64,000 nt of DNA from Akebia trifoliata (taxonomy: Eukaryota > Streptophyta > Magnoliopsida > Ranunculales > Lardizabalaceae), in the NCBI GenBank assembly GCA_017979445.1, contig CM030710.1, positions 13,378,248-13,442,247 on the forward strand, given 5' to 3'. The notes under the pieces are model-generated. The model did not search any database and was not told the origin of the DNA. It saw only the letters and a list, made by a program, of their open reading frames with translations. Each line of letters starts with the position of its first letter. Position 1 is the stretch's first letter. Shown in pieces: positions 43,421 to 56,975 of the stretch. A program made the position numbers and the translations under genes.

Positions 43421-45727
43421 TGCTCAGACTCAGACCAAATCTACAACTTCCCAGAACGCTACAAGAGGTACGATGATAACTTTATTGTTTAACATGTTTT
43501 GTGATAGACTACATATGTAGATTCAATCATTTACTACGTATAGTATTACAGGAAAACTAAAAATACCAATCATAGACATAAATAGACATATTTCATTGAT
43601 AAAGCCAATTGGATAAAAAAATTTGCCATTCAGCATAATTGATAGCTCATTGAAAATGATAGTAACCACTTGAATTCTGAAATATAGATTTTGTTGTATG
43701 AATTAATTGGATATTATCCATACACTTAAGATTTGGGAGTATGATCTATATATCAAGACATTAAAGCATGAATATTATGACATGTATATATATTGTAATG
43801 TTTTGAGGATAATGAATTTATTGGATTTACTCTAAGGTAGTAATTATGGAGACCAATATAATTGTTTGGTTGAGGATGAATAGTTAATGAGTTTGTCTAG
43901 GTTAAGTCGATGATGATATTGAGGTTCAATGTTTACTTGGGTAAATTGATTGTGAATATGAATTCAGGAGGAGTGATTGATATGGATGACGATTACGAGT
44001 AGAATGATGAAAACTTCTTTTAATATCTTATCTCCTTGTGATTTATTAGGTACATGAAGGTAAATGAAGTAAATTAGATTTTTAGGGGTTGAAAGCTCTA
44101 TTCAGGATATCTTCATGAACATCTTAGTGTTGTTATTTTATCAATGTAAGCAATTTGAAAAGTTATGAAATTTCCTTTCCTTGAAGATTGCTTATGATGA
44201 GAATTAAATTTAAATAAGATAGCTTAGGCAATCCAATTAGGAAATATTGAGTAAAAGATTTTATTTCTTTCAAAAATTCTTGTGGAGGAAGAACGATGTT
44301 CTTAAAGGATTATTTAGGAAACTATAGAACCTAGGTGTGCAAACTGGAATGAAAATTTCCATGGAAGGTGGGTTACTTTGAAACCAATTCAAGTGTATTA
44401 CATGAACAATGTAGTTCATTGATTTAGAATTTGATGATAATTCAAGAGATCAGACACAAGAATGAGGTATGAAGAAATATCTTATAAATTCAAGTCTCGC
44501 ATGATTCGAATACTTTAGTAATAAAGATTTTGATTTCATAAGTATGATGGAAGAATTGGAAGACTATTGAAGTTTTAGAAAATCATTTATGTTTCTATGG
44601 AGAGCTTATGATGACTAAGAGAAACTCCATCGAACATTTAAGTTCATATTCCTTTTTAAATTCTTTTCTTAAGGGTGTAATAGTTAGTTTGAGGTCGGCT
44701 GAAAGATATTCCTTAGATTGATAAAGTTAATAACTATCAATGTCATTTTGTTAATTAGAAGATTGTTTGGCATTGAAATAGATAAGGCATAAAGTTAGGA
44801 GATTCTTGTTTGAACTTTTCGGAGAATTGACATAAATTGTTGTAGAGTATCGAGAGATATAGCTATGAAAGGAAATTGTATATAGGTTAAGAGATTTGGT
44901 ATAATCCCTAATTTCGAAGGATTTGTTGTACTGTATATTTTGATTAGGATAGTTTCCTGAGTTATAGGATTTCTAATTCTTGATTTGGTCGATAAGCCGT
45001 GTACCATAGTATTGGGTCGAGATCATAATATTGAAGAATGAATGAGTCAGTTTTCAATTATCATTTGTGACATAGAGGGAACTAAGGGAGCACGGAACCT
45101 TTGAAGAAGGCATCTTATCAATTTAAGTTGCCACCTCCTTAAGAATTATAAGTTAAGATTTCATAAAATTTCTTTGAAGACTACATTTTTTTTGTAGAAT
45201 TTGATTTGTAAAGAAGAAGACTATGCTTGTACATGTTTTAATTGAAGATTTTTTATTTATTAAGAAAATTTACGAACTCCGTTAAGGAAGTGAATTTGAG
45301 TTTAGGTTTAATGATTCAAGTAGGAATCAACATTTTAATTTTGAACTTTCTGAGTTATAGAATTGTAGTTGATTTATTAAAAAGATTGATGAGGCATCTT
45401 AAATCGAAATTGTTGAAATTGTATTGATGAACTTACGAAAGTTGGAAGAAAAATAATGTTAAAGTATACTAGTTATTTACACAAACCAATGATTATAATT
45501 TAAGGATATAATTGTAAAATGTGAGATATGTTTATCTTTCACTTGAGTCGACTGGAGAAAGAGGTGATCCAGGATTCATGTTCTCTAGTAAGAATTAATT
45601 CATTGTGCTTATGATACAAGTTTTGAGGGAATATCATGATAAGTAGAATCTGGAACGAAAGGTAGGAATGTTAAAAATTCGATTCAGATATTAAATGGAA
45701 GGACTCTTTAGAGGATATGATACATTT
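43421..45727 (+). other. Element H internal region without recognisable coding
   Basis: 2.3 kb of AT-rich sequence with stops in every frame. No protease, reverse transcriptase or integrase motif could be found. The equivalent stretch in the complete element (54357-55770) is also non-coding. It may be eroded pol or a replacement non-coding region. Confidence 0.55.
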
Positions 45728-45770
45728 ATAAATTTCGACGACGAAATTCTATTTAGGGGGGGGGGGAGGA
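45728..45770 (+). pseudogene. Last codons of pol and polypurine tract, element H
   Basis: The frame reads INFDDEILFRGGGRM, stop, where the stop overlaps the LTR start. A short (N)F(D/G)DEILLR-type end just before the polypurine tract is the known C terminus of pol in many plant Ty3/gypsy elements. The polypurine tract holds an unusual run of 11 G (45756-45766) followed by AGGA. Confidence 0.65.
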
Positions 45771-48710
45771 TGTAATACCCCTAATTCTAATTAATATCCC
45801 GAAAAAATAAAATAGTGAAATTCAAAGAAAATTCTGATAGAGACTTAAGGCATAATACTCAGATTTTGTTATATTCATTTTTGATGAATTTTGACTTCTC
45901 TTTTGGGTTCAAAATGGTTCAAAATATACTTCAACCCATAAACATGATGTAATCAGAAGTCAATTGAAAAAGTTACCAAATCCTTGAGTTTTGCATCAAG
46001 TAACTACTAAATAGGTAAATAATAATTTAGAGATATAATTTAAGGAATCCATTCATACCATTAGATTCGTGTCGAAAAATCACCCAAAATAGAGTATAAA
46101 TTTGTCCGAATCAACATTCGAGTAAAATAACTCCCGAAATAACGCTTACGTCCCTCTTAAGTTATAAATTTTTGAAATCATAAGAAAATTCTAATTTTTC
46201 TTATTCTTCTCTCCAACCAAATATTAGCCTATTTTCTCGAGATTTGTAACTCAGATCTACTCCAAATTAAAACAAACCGAGTCTTGTCGCGAGAAGAAAA
46301 GTTGTGCACATCGTCGAGGGTTATGCGTGGAAGTAAGAAAATTTGATTTTTGTCAGAGGAAAAAACTTGAAGATTTGGTCAGAGGCAATTTTTAACTCCG
46401 ATCAACCATCGAATATAGTCCAAGGTAGGATGCCTTCCTTTCTACCTTCTAGTTATGCGATAATTTCATAGAAAATCCATGCGATCACCAATAAATCGAT
46501 CGTTTGATTCAATTTATTCATATTTGAACGATTGTAATCATGTTTACATGCTTATTTATGACTAATTCTGGTGTTTTTGATGTATTTTAATCATCTTATG
46601 TATAGTATAATGTTTAGAACAAGTTTTGATGACTTTCGGTAAAAAATCGGCATTTCGAAAAAATTTCGATTTTGAGTTTCATGCTTGCTGATGGCTCAAC
46701 CGTCAGCCAAGCCTATCTCTACTGCCAACACTATCAAACCCCAAAAATTTCAGAATTTGAAATTTTCCTTTAGCTTTGTTTCCCACTCAGCTTATACATT
46801 CAGTCCTTCATTTCATTAAAAATATTTATTACTTTAAGTTCTTCAATGAAATTTAGGTTTTACTCCCCATTTTGGAACATTGGGAATGGTTTTAAGATCC
46901 CAATCTCATTGTATCAAAATGTAATTTTTGATTTCAAGAATAAAACGTAAAATTCGACATTTTCATCAAATTTTGAAAATGCGATATCTTTAATATTACT
47001 TTGAACTAAGCAATAAAAATTATATGGCCTTTCTTATGTTGTTGAAGGCTTTCATGTACAAAAACTCATTTTCAATTTCGAAAACTTTGAAAAATCACTT
47101 TTTTCAATACTTAACCAAATTTTAATAGTTTTTCCAACTTTCACGTCATATGATTTTCTTGCATTTTTCAAACCTTGCTACTCAACCAAAACAATCGAAT
47201 GGAATTGGTTGATGTTCTATGATTTTCAAATAACTTTAAAAATGAAGATACCTTGATAGATATATATAGAAAGTTAGACGATTGATTGATCGATTGATTG
47301 ATGTATAGATAGAGATAATATATATTCTCGATTGATTGATGGGACAGTGCCTCCAGTTCTAAATGATGGTCGTACCACATAAGACATGATAGATAGATAG
47401 AGGGATGAAATGATTGATGGATGGGAATGACAGATGGATATCACTGGAAAATACTACTAAACCTTATTTGTATTTTCGATAAAAGAAAATGATATACTAT
47501 ATACAAAAGAAAATAATTTATTTACAAAAAAATAGTCGTGAGAAAATTTACAAAGAGTGATTTGTTGCTATATATCTGGAAGCGGCAGGTCAATCTAGGA
47601 TCGACACTCGAATTCATATGCTCTTCGGTAGTATACAATATCTTAGAGCATATTGCAACTTATGAAACCTGAGAATTTCTCCTACTTCTTTCCTGGGAAA
47701 TGTTCTGTATAAAGGAGATTTCTATATAGTGTAGAGGTAGGCGAGATTCATATGTATTGCCTCTTGATAGGCTTCAACATGAGGGGTCTCCTAGGCTAGT
47801 TAGTGATCACCGTTAGTCTGTAGTTGTCAAATGGTAGGCCTTATCGTAAGGTGAACTCTCTGGGTTTTTGGCCAACGGTTAATTTGAGCCCGATAAACAA
47901 TCCCAAAACTATGGTATGTCCACTAGCCATACAATCAAATTCGAATTATAGGATTCCACATCGAAAGTTAAGTTTGAAATATCGATTGTCATGCCGAGGC
48001 AGTTGTATCAACGTGTTCCTCTGCTCTTTTATCGACTACACCACCATGTTCTTATTATGTATTTTCTTTATTTTGTTATGTGATAGATATTTTTCACTTG
48101 CAAATGTATATGTTACTTTAAATGATAGATTGAAATTATTTACAATTGTTTACTGTGTATGTTTAGACATTTATCGTATGAAGCATTATGAAAACTTACA
48201 TTATTTAACTGTTCAGTTTGATTACTTGTGAATGTATGACTCACTGCTAGAACGACGCTCATCCTACTTGGTAACATTCCCTTGTTACTTACCCTATCCT
48301 TTCCCTTTCAGATGTTTTAGCTTTTGCAAAGCCTGCCTATGAGGAGTCTTTCAAGGAGGTTCTTGTAGAGGGTTTTGTCGTGGATCTGCAACCACCACTA
48401 GTTTGATGATTAGTTTAGTGGTTTGGCGGGTGTGTTGTAATGTATTTAGTGGGATTCAATGTATATATTTTGAAAGACTGTATTTAGGAAATGGTTATGA
48501 TGTTAAGGATTCGATGAATTTAATTTATGATTATTAGCTTTTGTTTTACTCTGATTTGAGATTATCTAATATAGATTCTGCTGATTATGTTCTTTTTCAT
48601 AGTATTGTTGGCTATGATTGTTCTATCAAGTTGTGTGTATGTTCACCTCACATTTCGAGATTCTGACTATTGAATCATAGAGATTCGTGTTGGGATTTCG
48701 GGGTGTTACA
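45771..48710 (+). mobile_element. Element H 3' LTR
   Basis: It starts TGTAATACCCCTAATTC directly after the polypurine tract and ends GGGGTGTTACA at 48710, 2940 bases. It contains a GATTGATT-type microsatellite (47278-47345). Right of it is non-repeat sequence beginning CAATC. Confidence 0.85.
47278..47345. repeat. ATTG/GATA microsatellite in element H LTR
   Basis: Imperfect GATTGATTGATCGATTGATT and ATAGATAGAGATA runs. More GATA and GATGGAT runs follow at 47385-47430. Confidence 0.8.
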
Positions 48711-49707
48711 CAATCAAATTACGAAAGTTACTTTTAAAACTTGGTTTATGTAAATAAACTTATGGTGTCAAAGAAATATTGTTTATTTTGAAAACTTAGG
48801 TGAGGTCCATTGAAGTCCCCAAGGAAACACAAGGAAAATGGCCCTTGCTACCATTCGGTGACAACTTGTGATCGGACTAAAAATTACACTGTGGTGGGAT
48901 GAAGTGCCATCGCAAGTGTTACCTTGGCTTCCAATGTAGTATCACACACAAGAACATATTTGTTGTTTGTGATTTTGTTGTTGTTAACACACTTCATTTA
49001 ACCTCTAAATTCCATATGTGACTTCAGGGGGTTGATAAATTTTTATTTTTATCCATCATTCATGAAAATTGGTAGAATTAAACCATACAAAATCATATGG
49101 CATGCAAATCAAACATGTTAAAATATATGTTCAACATATACTTTTTCTTAAAATTCTTATTATGCATATATCTAAAATCTTATTCCTATTACAAATGTTG
49201 GCATTCCAATTCTACTTGAGAAATTTGAATTTCTCCTCTCCATCATTGAACTCCCATAACTCCAATACTTGTACACCTCTTTGCAACCAACCATACGAAA
49301 TTCCAACTAGTTCTCTTAGCAAAAGTGTCTACTAACTTGTGTGGGTGGAAGCTATGGAAGAAGGAAGGCATATGGGCTGGTTTTCAATAGAGATTTTGCG
49401 ATGTGAAGGTTGATGAATTAGCGAAGATTAGAGAGAGAATGAGGTTGCCAAGTTTTTAGATAAGGAAAAAGACAAAATTATCTCAAATAAGGCTTATATA
49501 AAGGTGGGGTGTAGTAAGTAACCATGGTTAATCAACCATGGATAAGGTTGCATGAGGTTAAGCCAAAAAGTGGCTTGGGGGTTGAGAATGTATTTCCAAG
49601 TATCCAAATAAGTCTTTGTTAAGAGACAAATGGGGCTAAGGAGGCATGGTCACCATGACCAAGATCAATACTAATCGATAAGGCAATCTAACCATGGTCC
49701 TAATATG
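48711..49707. other. Sequence between elements H and G, no gene
   Basis: No convincing coding frame. It contains a TATA-like CTTATATAAAGG at about 49493-49504 (plus strand) and a local palindrome CCATGGTT...AACCATGG at about 49522-49542. These could belong to a further retroelement LTR into which element G inserted. The target site TTTTC is at its right end. Confidence 0.4.
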
Positions 49708-49712
49708 TTTTC
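49708..49712. repeat. Target site duplication TTTTC, left
   Basis: TTTTC directly before the LTR start at 49713. The identical five bases follow the other LTR at 59009-59013. Five-base duplications are the usual product of Ty3/gypsy integration. Confidence 0.9.
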
Positions 49713-52700
49713 TGTAGCACCCCGGATTTTCAACTCGTATCTCGAAGAAGTCAAAGGGTGATATTTTGAGGAAAATACCAAAAAAGAAAATTAGAGTAAA
49801 ACACTTGGATATGGTTCTGATCATTATTAACGAAAACCAACTCTGCCATTAGGTTCAAAATGATTGAATATATACTTTAACCTGTAAGCAAGTTCAAATT
49901 CGAGTTCGGATGAAAAAGTTATAAAATCCTCAAATTTCACGTTAAGTGGGACCCAAAAGAGTAAATTTTTGATAGAGGAAGAATCAGAAAAATTTAACCA
50001 TATCATGAGATCCGCAACAAAAAATTATTCGAAATGGACTACTCATATGTCAATTTCCGTGTTCAAATGGTCAAGATTTTGTCCAAAATGTAAACAAAGG
50101 AAAACTACAAAAATGACCTCAGCTTTTATTATAAAATGAATCAACTTATTTCTTTTATTTACTTTCTACTCTCCAACTCATAAAAGATCAGCTCATTCTC
50201 CAAACCTAGGGTTTCAACCCTTCCCATCAAGATCTATCGCAAGCGAGTCCGAGTTGAACCTCGACGAAGAAGGCAAAGTCATCGGCGTTGTTGAGCTCTA
50301 CATACTCACCCTATTTAACCTCCATTTCCTTTTCGTTCTCTTAGTCTCCTACAAAAATCAGCAAGTGGGATAGTTTATAACCATTTGGAGCCTCATCCAA
50401 ATCGTAGGAGAGTCGTTGTCTGTCATTAGAAAGGGGAAGAACACTTCCATCGAGGGTTTTGCAACCAAATCGATTCGTTTGGCATTCAAGTTCCACCAAA
50501 TTCGATGTTTCAGACCGCCACTCCTTCATTTCCAAGCTAGCTTATCGTGTCCAACAACCACAAGAGTAAGGGACTCTCGATTCTTATTAATAACCGTAGA
50601 TTTTGGAAAATTACATTTAGGGATGTTTCGAAACTTTTGTATGTTTTAAATTTATAGAATGTTGCTTAATTTACTTCAAATTCATGCTAGAAATAGTTAT
50701 GTTTGATGTGTTTTATCGTAGTTTAAATATTTAATTCGTGAGTGGGTTATTAGAATCGAAAGAGTGAAAAACGAAGAAAAAAAATGGAAAAATTCGTGAA
50801 TTTCCGTGCACTATTCACGATGCTACCGTGAAAATCAAAAAGTGCTCGAAGTTTTTTTTTGATATTTCTTTTGGATTCCTCATGCTTTCAACATGCCAAA
50901 ACGACTACTTATGGCTCCCGTAACTCCTTCAAACGAAACGGGAAAAAAATAAATAAATTTTCGTCACGACAGGAATGTTTTAAGTATTCGTGTGATATCT
51001 TTTATATTACTTTGAATTAAATTACAAAATTACATGGCTTTCCTAATGTTGGCAAGGACCTTCAGCTACAAAAACTCATTTTCATTTTTGACAACTTTGA
51101 AAAATCAAATTTCCAACACTTAGCAAAATTTTCATCGATTTTCCCAATTTTGGCAGTTTGCCTTCGCATACTTTTAACAAAAATTAGATAGTTTTTGATC
51201 GAATGATAAAAATGATTTTGCAAGCTTGAAAAATAAATACTTTGTTCAAAAAGTAGAGAAGTAAAAACACGGTAGAATGGAAAAAGGATGAATCGGTAAA
51301 ATGTCAGAATAATACCGAGGGGTGATGTCTGCATTTTACGTTGTATATTGTATGTAGGTTGGTGAAAGGATCTCCAGATTATTAATGAAAGGGTTGTATG
51401 TTTATTTAAATTTATGTCGGCACAAAGGCTCCGAGTACTGTTATTTATTTTAGGCCGGGTGGCCACAGTTGCATGGTAGGAACTGGATATCCATTCTCAA
51501 CCCTGTTATGTTAATTCCTCTTTTGTCTTAAATGAAAAATAATATATAAATGTAACTATTTTGTAAGTTGTTAAAGGGTCTATGAATGCCTGAAGGGATA
51601 GTACGTCACATTATCCGGAGGGATGTACTATCCTGGGATGTACGTTAGGGACCACCAATCTCATACGTGGTATGAGACTCGTATGAGAGTGGAGTCACAA
51701 CTGGAATCCGGGTCCATTCATTTCTTATCTTTATCAGTGAACGTGTATTGTAAAGGTGGTCGTATACGAGTGGAGTGTTATTTTGGGAATCACATGCATA
51801 CCTGATAGGCATAGACGAAGATGATTAGTCAGTGATCACTAACAATCTAGTAGTAGTCGAACGTTCTGATACATCGAAAAGAGACCTATTGCTTACGATT
51901 ACATCAAATGGTCTGCCTGAGCCAGATAAATGGTCTCGCAAGCGTGGTAAACAATAACCAGTCACAAAATCAGGAACTACAATTGTCATTGAGGAATATC
52001 ATGTCCCGATTGGGAGCGATCCAGTCGTGAATCCCAACTCTTTAATTCCAATACTCCACCAATTGTACTATCTATCTGCTGTTATATTTCGAAGTATAAA
52101 CTGAAAAGCATCTCTACTATTTCAATGTTGTCAACTATATTTGCATAAGATGAAAAACGTATAATGAGTACTGATGATTGATGTGATATAAATTTTTAAA
52201 CTGTTTAGTTGCTCATCCCTGGCTATATGTACCAGTTAATCATATGTTCTCTTGTAAAACTTTGCATATGTTAAACTGTTCAACACGCTTACTCGACCAT
52301 GTTTAGGGGAGGTAATTAGTAGGAATTGGTTATGGACTTACTGGGTAACCATCGTTACTCACCCTTTCTTTTCTATTTTTTTTAGTTTTAGTACTTGCAG
52401 TTGCCGAGACAGGCGCAAAGTCGTTAAGTGATGAGTATCTAGTCGGTCAGATCGACGATCAGAGTCTATTGCTTGATGAGCACTAGGGCTAAACCCCTTA
52501 ATGATGTCAGTTTCGTCCAAGATGTATGTAGATTTTGGAGTAAGTGTTAGGTTTGTATTAGAGTAAGAGTACTTTGGAAATCTTGTATATTGTTAAACTT
52601 CCGTACTCTGATATACTCTTGTATTAGATATTTTCAGTCTTTCGCTATTCTTTTTCGTGTTGCCTTTATATATGGTCAGAATTTGTGGTATATTAGATTA

Positions 52701-52825
52701 CGATGTTTTCGAGTTCCGTGGAACACTAACATAAACAGAGAGAGCCATGCCAAAATTTCGAGGTGCTACCTAGTACCTTGGGATTTGGCCTTGGGATTTG
52801 TGTTAGTGTTTGGCGGGGCGTCATA
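49713..52825 (+). mobile_element. Element G 5' LTR
   Basis: It starts TGTAGCACCCCGG and ends GGGGCGTCATA; the other LTR ends GGGGCGTCACA, so the terminal CA has mutated to TA. A possible promoter is TTATTATAAAA at about 50126-50136, followed by a pyrimidine-rich stretch. Confidence 0.9.
50126..50136 (+). promoter_or_regulatory. Possible element G LTR TATA box
   Basis: TTATTATAAAA, conserved at 56228-56238 in the 3' LTR and followed in both by a CT-rich stretch, as in plant core promoters. Assigned by sequence only. Confidence 0.35.
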
Positions 52826-52827
52826 GA

Positions 52828-52839
52828 TGGTATCAGAGC
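52828..52839 (+). promoter_or_regulatory. Element G primer-binding site, tRNA-iMet
   Basis: TGGTATCAGAGC, the classical complement of the 3' end of initiator tRNA-Met, two bases after the LTR. Confidence 0.9.
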
Positions 52840-53284
52840 ATAGTATTAGATCCGTATGGGATACAGATCTGTTATGTTTTGAGGAATAGACTGATACCAC
52901 GGGCATTAGAGATAGTCATAGCACGTCATTAGGAATTCTATATCCGAGCTCATTAGCAGTTCTGTATTGGGATTGCGAGCTCTTCCATGTCTAGAAATCT
53001 GTAGAACCTAGTAAGCCTAAGATAAGATTCTAGGTTCATTCTATAGTGATGAAAATGGTGTTCATTACTAGATTCCTTATTATAATAGTAGCTCATGTTT
53101 TCCCTGAGAATGATGTTGGCGTAGTTCGAAAAAGTGTCTTGCTTCTGATAAATAGAAAATTTCTAAACTTGCAGGCTAGGAAAAGAGGCAAGAAAACAGA
53201 GTTACAACTGGACCCATGACAAGGAGTCAAATTGGTGGGAAAGGCCTACCTGGGTCGAGTCAATTCACCAAGATAAAACAATTG

Positions 53285-54356
53285 ATATAAGTAATCTTGG
53301 GGTTATCCCAGAGTCAGACACGCATGGAAATGAGACAATTGGAGATGTTTGAGGCTCAAATGATCATGGTGGGTCAATTAACGAAAAGACTAAAAAGGAT
53401 AGAAGAAAAACTCGATCACCATCTTAAGGATGAATCCCAAAAGGACCCTAGAGTAGATATCCCAGCACAAGAAGGATTACGAGAAGAAATAGGGATAGTA
53501 CAATCATCGCCTCCAAGCCTATTTGAAGAAGGATAGTTAGGATCCAACAAGAGGCAAATAATTACGAAACTAGCAGGGTCACGGGGAAAATGACCATACA
53601 TAAGAAGCGAGACTATAGAATTACCCGTTCAAGAAATGGATGAGTTTTGTAGGAAATAACAACATATAATACTAAATCGATTGAAAGAAAAAGTGATTGC
53701 GTGCTATGAGTGTGGTAAGTTGGGACACACAGGGGTGTAATGCTTAGGTCCACGTCGACCGATTAAAGATGCATGGCTCAGAAAGATGTTAGATGGGCCA
53801 ATTCAAGGAACAATAAGGTCATCAAATTTTAACAAGGTCGATGACATGCTTATACCATCACAAGCGGACCGAACTAGTGGTAGAAAATGGGAGGGGATAG
53901 AATTATAGATGTGTCAGGGACAGACCAGTCAACCCTCGACCTCTCTTCCTTCCAGATCAGACCCGGCCAAGAGGTCGATGCATTCGAGGCCAAATGCCCC
54001 GGGATCAGTTTACCCACAGTATAGAGCTACTCCACTACTGAATTGTGGGGTCCCTCATCACTGAGTCATAAAGTGACTGGAACTCCAACAGGACTAGCAG
54101 GCCAAGAGAACCAACGAGGTAGGTCTAGAGATCACAGGCTCCAACTTTCCAACTGCCCGCTCCACAGAAATCTATGAAGACAAAAGTGTTGACATATTAT
54201 GTGTGTGGTCAGGTGGGACATATTAGGAGAGAGTGTCATCTATCACACTCACAAGCAAGGGTTGTGACCCAAGAGAAAGCACTTGTCTCCGACGAAATTT
54301 TGAAAGGTACAATTTCTAATTGTAATGTTAGAAATCGAATTTCTATTCAATATTGA
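53285..54356 (+). pseudogene. Element G gag remnant with two broken zinc knuckles
   Basis: 53297-53536 is an open stretch with EMFEAQMIMVGQLTKRLKR and KLDHHLKDES, a coiled-coil-like segment shared with element H. At about 53710-53755 a knuckle reads CYECGKLGHTGV followed by a stop in front of its last Cys. PIKDAWLRKMLD follows, a Ser/Pro/Arg-rich stretch (53930-54010), and at 54190-54233 a second knuckle, YYVCGQVGHIRREC, whose first Cys is Tyr. At least two frame changes and several stops lie between. It cannot make Gag. Element H keeps the second knuckle intact, so the losses are element-specific. Confidence 0.72.
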
Positions 54357-55770
54357 TTCCTTTAGATTAAATACTTCTGCTAAGATTTTACACCCTTACT
54401 AGAGTTATAAATTATTGAGTACTTTGGGGCAAAGAAGATTGATGAGATAGGCATAGTAGAGTAGGGTAGAAAAGAACATTACACATGAAAATGTGTGTTA
54501 TGGGGACAAATATAATTATAACATGAAAATAATATGGTTGAGATTATGTGAGTAAAGGCTAAAAGTATGTGTGGGTAAGTGATGTTTATAATGATACCTT
54601 GTGAAGAAAGAATGACATTTTTGTTAGATTAAGTAGGAACCTATAGAATAGAGGTGTTCAATCAAAAACTGAAGTTTTGTATGTGACGCAAATGAATGAG
54701 TATTTGGAGGTAAACTTGATGTGTGAAAGATGAGTTTCATTAAGAGATGTAAGAAATAAATTTATGAATTGGGATGCATGTTGGATTTGTAGATAGTATA
54801 AATTCAAAAAAATATTGCTAAACAGATAGAATTCCAATAGGTAAGAGTTAGATAGAGAAGGTAGTTTTCATAACAAGGCGGATATAATAAGGGGTGGATC
54901 GTAACGTGTGTTTTGTTAATTAATGAGTATATTTTAGGTATTAGGAGGAGATATTTGCAAAACTAGTAATGTGACTATGTACGTGCAACAATTGATATTA
55001 CAATGATATTTAAACAGTAACTGGTCGATACTGTGAATTTGGGAGTAGAGAAAGAAAGCGTATGACTTGCAGCTTATGGGACTGTTTGAAGTAGGTGAGC
55101 AGATCTTGAGCAAGTCATCGCGTGTTCCACGTGTCCATGTTGAAGAAGTATTTGTCAAACCTTTCACATGTGGTCAGTTTGTGAAATAATTTATTTGATG
55201 TAGGATTTACCCTCTTGATTAAGGTTATAAATCATAAAGATCTTGACAAAGGCCTCGAGGTGATATCATGGTAAGCAGAACATGGAATCTTGAGTCGAAT
55301 GTAGATATATTGGTGTATTAGGAATAAAGGATTTGAATACGAATTGCGAAGTTAGTGTTGGTAAATACTTGCATTATAGTAGTAGTGTGTTTGTAGTAAA
55401 ACTGTGTATTGAGGAATAAATTTCTATTGCAAGTACAAGTACGCATAATGGACGATGTAGTTGGTGAGAAAAACAAAGATAAAGGATAGAGAAGGTGTGA
55501 AAGAATTATTGATAAAAATTATTGAGAAATTGGTATAATGTGAGCTAATTGTTGTCTTAGAGTTATACAAATGATGAATTAGTTGGAGTATGAGAATGAA
55601 TTGTAGTGATTAATCAATGCATATATTGGATTGATGGAAAATAGGTGACTTAAAGGTTTAGGAATTGAAAAATGAGATTAGCTTAGAACCAAGGGTAGAC
55701 GATAATTGAAGATAAATATAGTTTGTTATACATGTCGTATTAGTGGAATGACAACAACGTTGATAAGATA
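54357..55770 (+). other. Element G internal non-coding stretch
   Basis: 1.4 kb with no usable frame on either strand and no recognisable pol motif. It corresponds to 43421-45727 in element H. Confidence 0.55.
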
Positions 55771-55814
55771 CAATTTCAATTCCGATGACGAAATATTTAT
55801 TAAAGGGGGGAGAA
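55771..55814 (+). pseudogene. Last codons of pol and polypurine tract, element G
   Basis: The frame NFNSDDEIFIKGGRM, stop, overlaps the polypurine tract AAAGGGGGGAGAA and ends in the LTR start. It matches the pol tail in element H, so an ancestor carried pol. Confidence 0.68.
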
Positions 55815-56904
55815 TGTAGCACCCCAAATTTTCAACTCGTATCTCGAAGAAGTCAAAGGGTGATATTTTGAGGAAAATACCGAAAAAGGAAATTAGAGTA
55901 AAACACTCGGATATGGTTCTGATCATTTCTAATGAAAACCAACTCTGCCATTAGGTTCAAAATGATTGAAATGTATACTTTAACCTATAAGCAAGTTTGA
56001 ATTCGAGTTCGGATGAAAAAGTTATAAAATTCTCGAATTTTGCGTTAAGTGGGACCCAAAATAGTAAATTTTTGAAGAGGAACAATCAGAAAAATTTAAC
56101 TATATCATGAGGTCCGTAACGAAAAATTATTCGAAATGAAGTACTCATATGTCAATTTTCGAGTTCGAATGGTCAAGATTTTGTCGAAAATGTAAACAAA
56201 TGAAAAATACAAAAATGCCCTCAGCTTTTATTATAAAAAGAATCAACTCATTTCTTTTATTCACTTTCTACTCTCCAACTCACAAAAGATCAGCCCATTC
56301 TCCAAATCTAGGGTTTCAACCCTTCCCATCAAGATTTATCGCAAGCGAGTCCGAGTTGAACCTTGATGAAGAAGGCAAAGTCGTCGGCGTTGTTGAGCTC
56401 CACGTGCTCATCCCATTTAACCTCCATTTTCTTTTCGTTCTCTTGATCTCCCACAAAAATCAGCAATTGTTTATAACCACTTGGAGCCTCATCCAAATCG
56501 TAGGAGAGTCGTTGTTTGTCATTAGAAAGGGGAAAAACACTTCCATCAAGGGTTTTGAAACTAAACCGATTCGTTTGACATTCAAGTTCCACCAAATTCG
56601 ATGTTTCGGACCACCACTCCTTCATTTCTAAACTAGCTTATCGTGTCCAACAACCACAAGAGTAAGGGACTCTCGATTCTTATTAATAATCATAGATTTC
56701 AGAAAATTGCATTTAGGGATGTTTCGAAACTTTTGTATGTTTTAAATTTATAGAATGTCACTTAATTTACTTCAAATTCATGCTAGAAATAGTTATGTTT
56801 GATGTGTTTTATCGTAGTTTAAATATTTAATTCGTGGGTGAGTTATTAGAATCGAAAACGAGTGAAAAACGAGAAAAAATGGAAGAATTCGTGAATTTTC
56901 AGCG

Positions 56905-56975
56905 TTCTGACGGTGCCACTGTGCACTATTCACGGTGCCACCATGTGCCACCGTGCACTATTCACGATGCTACCG
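56905..56975. repeat. Small duplication in element G 3' LTR
   Basis: GTGCACTATTCACG(G/A)TGC occurs twice with GCCACCATGTGCCACCGT between. The 5' LTR has it once (about 50805-50830). One of the length differences between the LTRs. Confidence 0.75.

Larger units (their letters stand above)
41181..48710 (+). mobile_element. Ty3/gypsy element H with ~3 kb LTR, 5' LTR truncated, pol lost
   Basis: 5' LTR remnant 41181-42081, primer-binding site 42085-42096, gag remnants 42650-43420, then 2.3 kb without recognisable coding, last codons of pol and polypurine tract 45728-45770, and a complete 3' LTR 45771-48710. The internal region is only 3.7 kb, too short for gag-pol. The missing 5' LTR front abuts truncated LTR F in inverse orientation. 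It is related to the complete element at 49713-59008 but clearly diverged. Confidence 0.8.

Noticed and set aside
47824..48231. 135-codon frame in the element H 3' LTR
   Set aside because: It lies wholly inside an LTR; the homologous part of the 5' LTR (41220-41640) does not keep the frame.
49522..49542. CCATGGTT...AACCATGG palindrome as a binding site
   Set aside because: Too short and isolated to assign a function; only noted as a local feature.
56149..56631. 160-codon plus-strand frame and an overlapping minus-strand frame in the element G 3' LTR
   Set aside because: The same LTR region in the 5' copy (about 50050-50530) is frameshifted by small indels and the differences show no coding pattern; LTR sequence.
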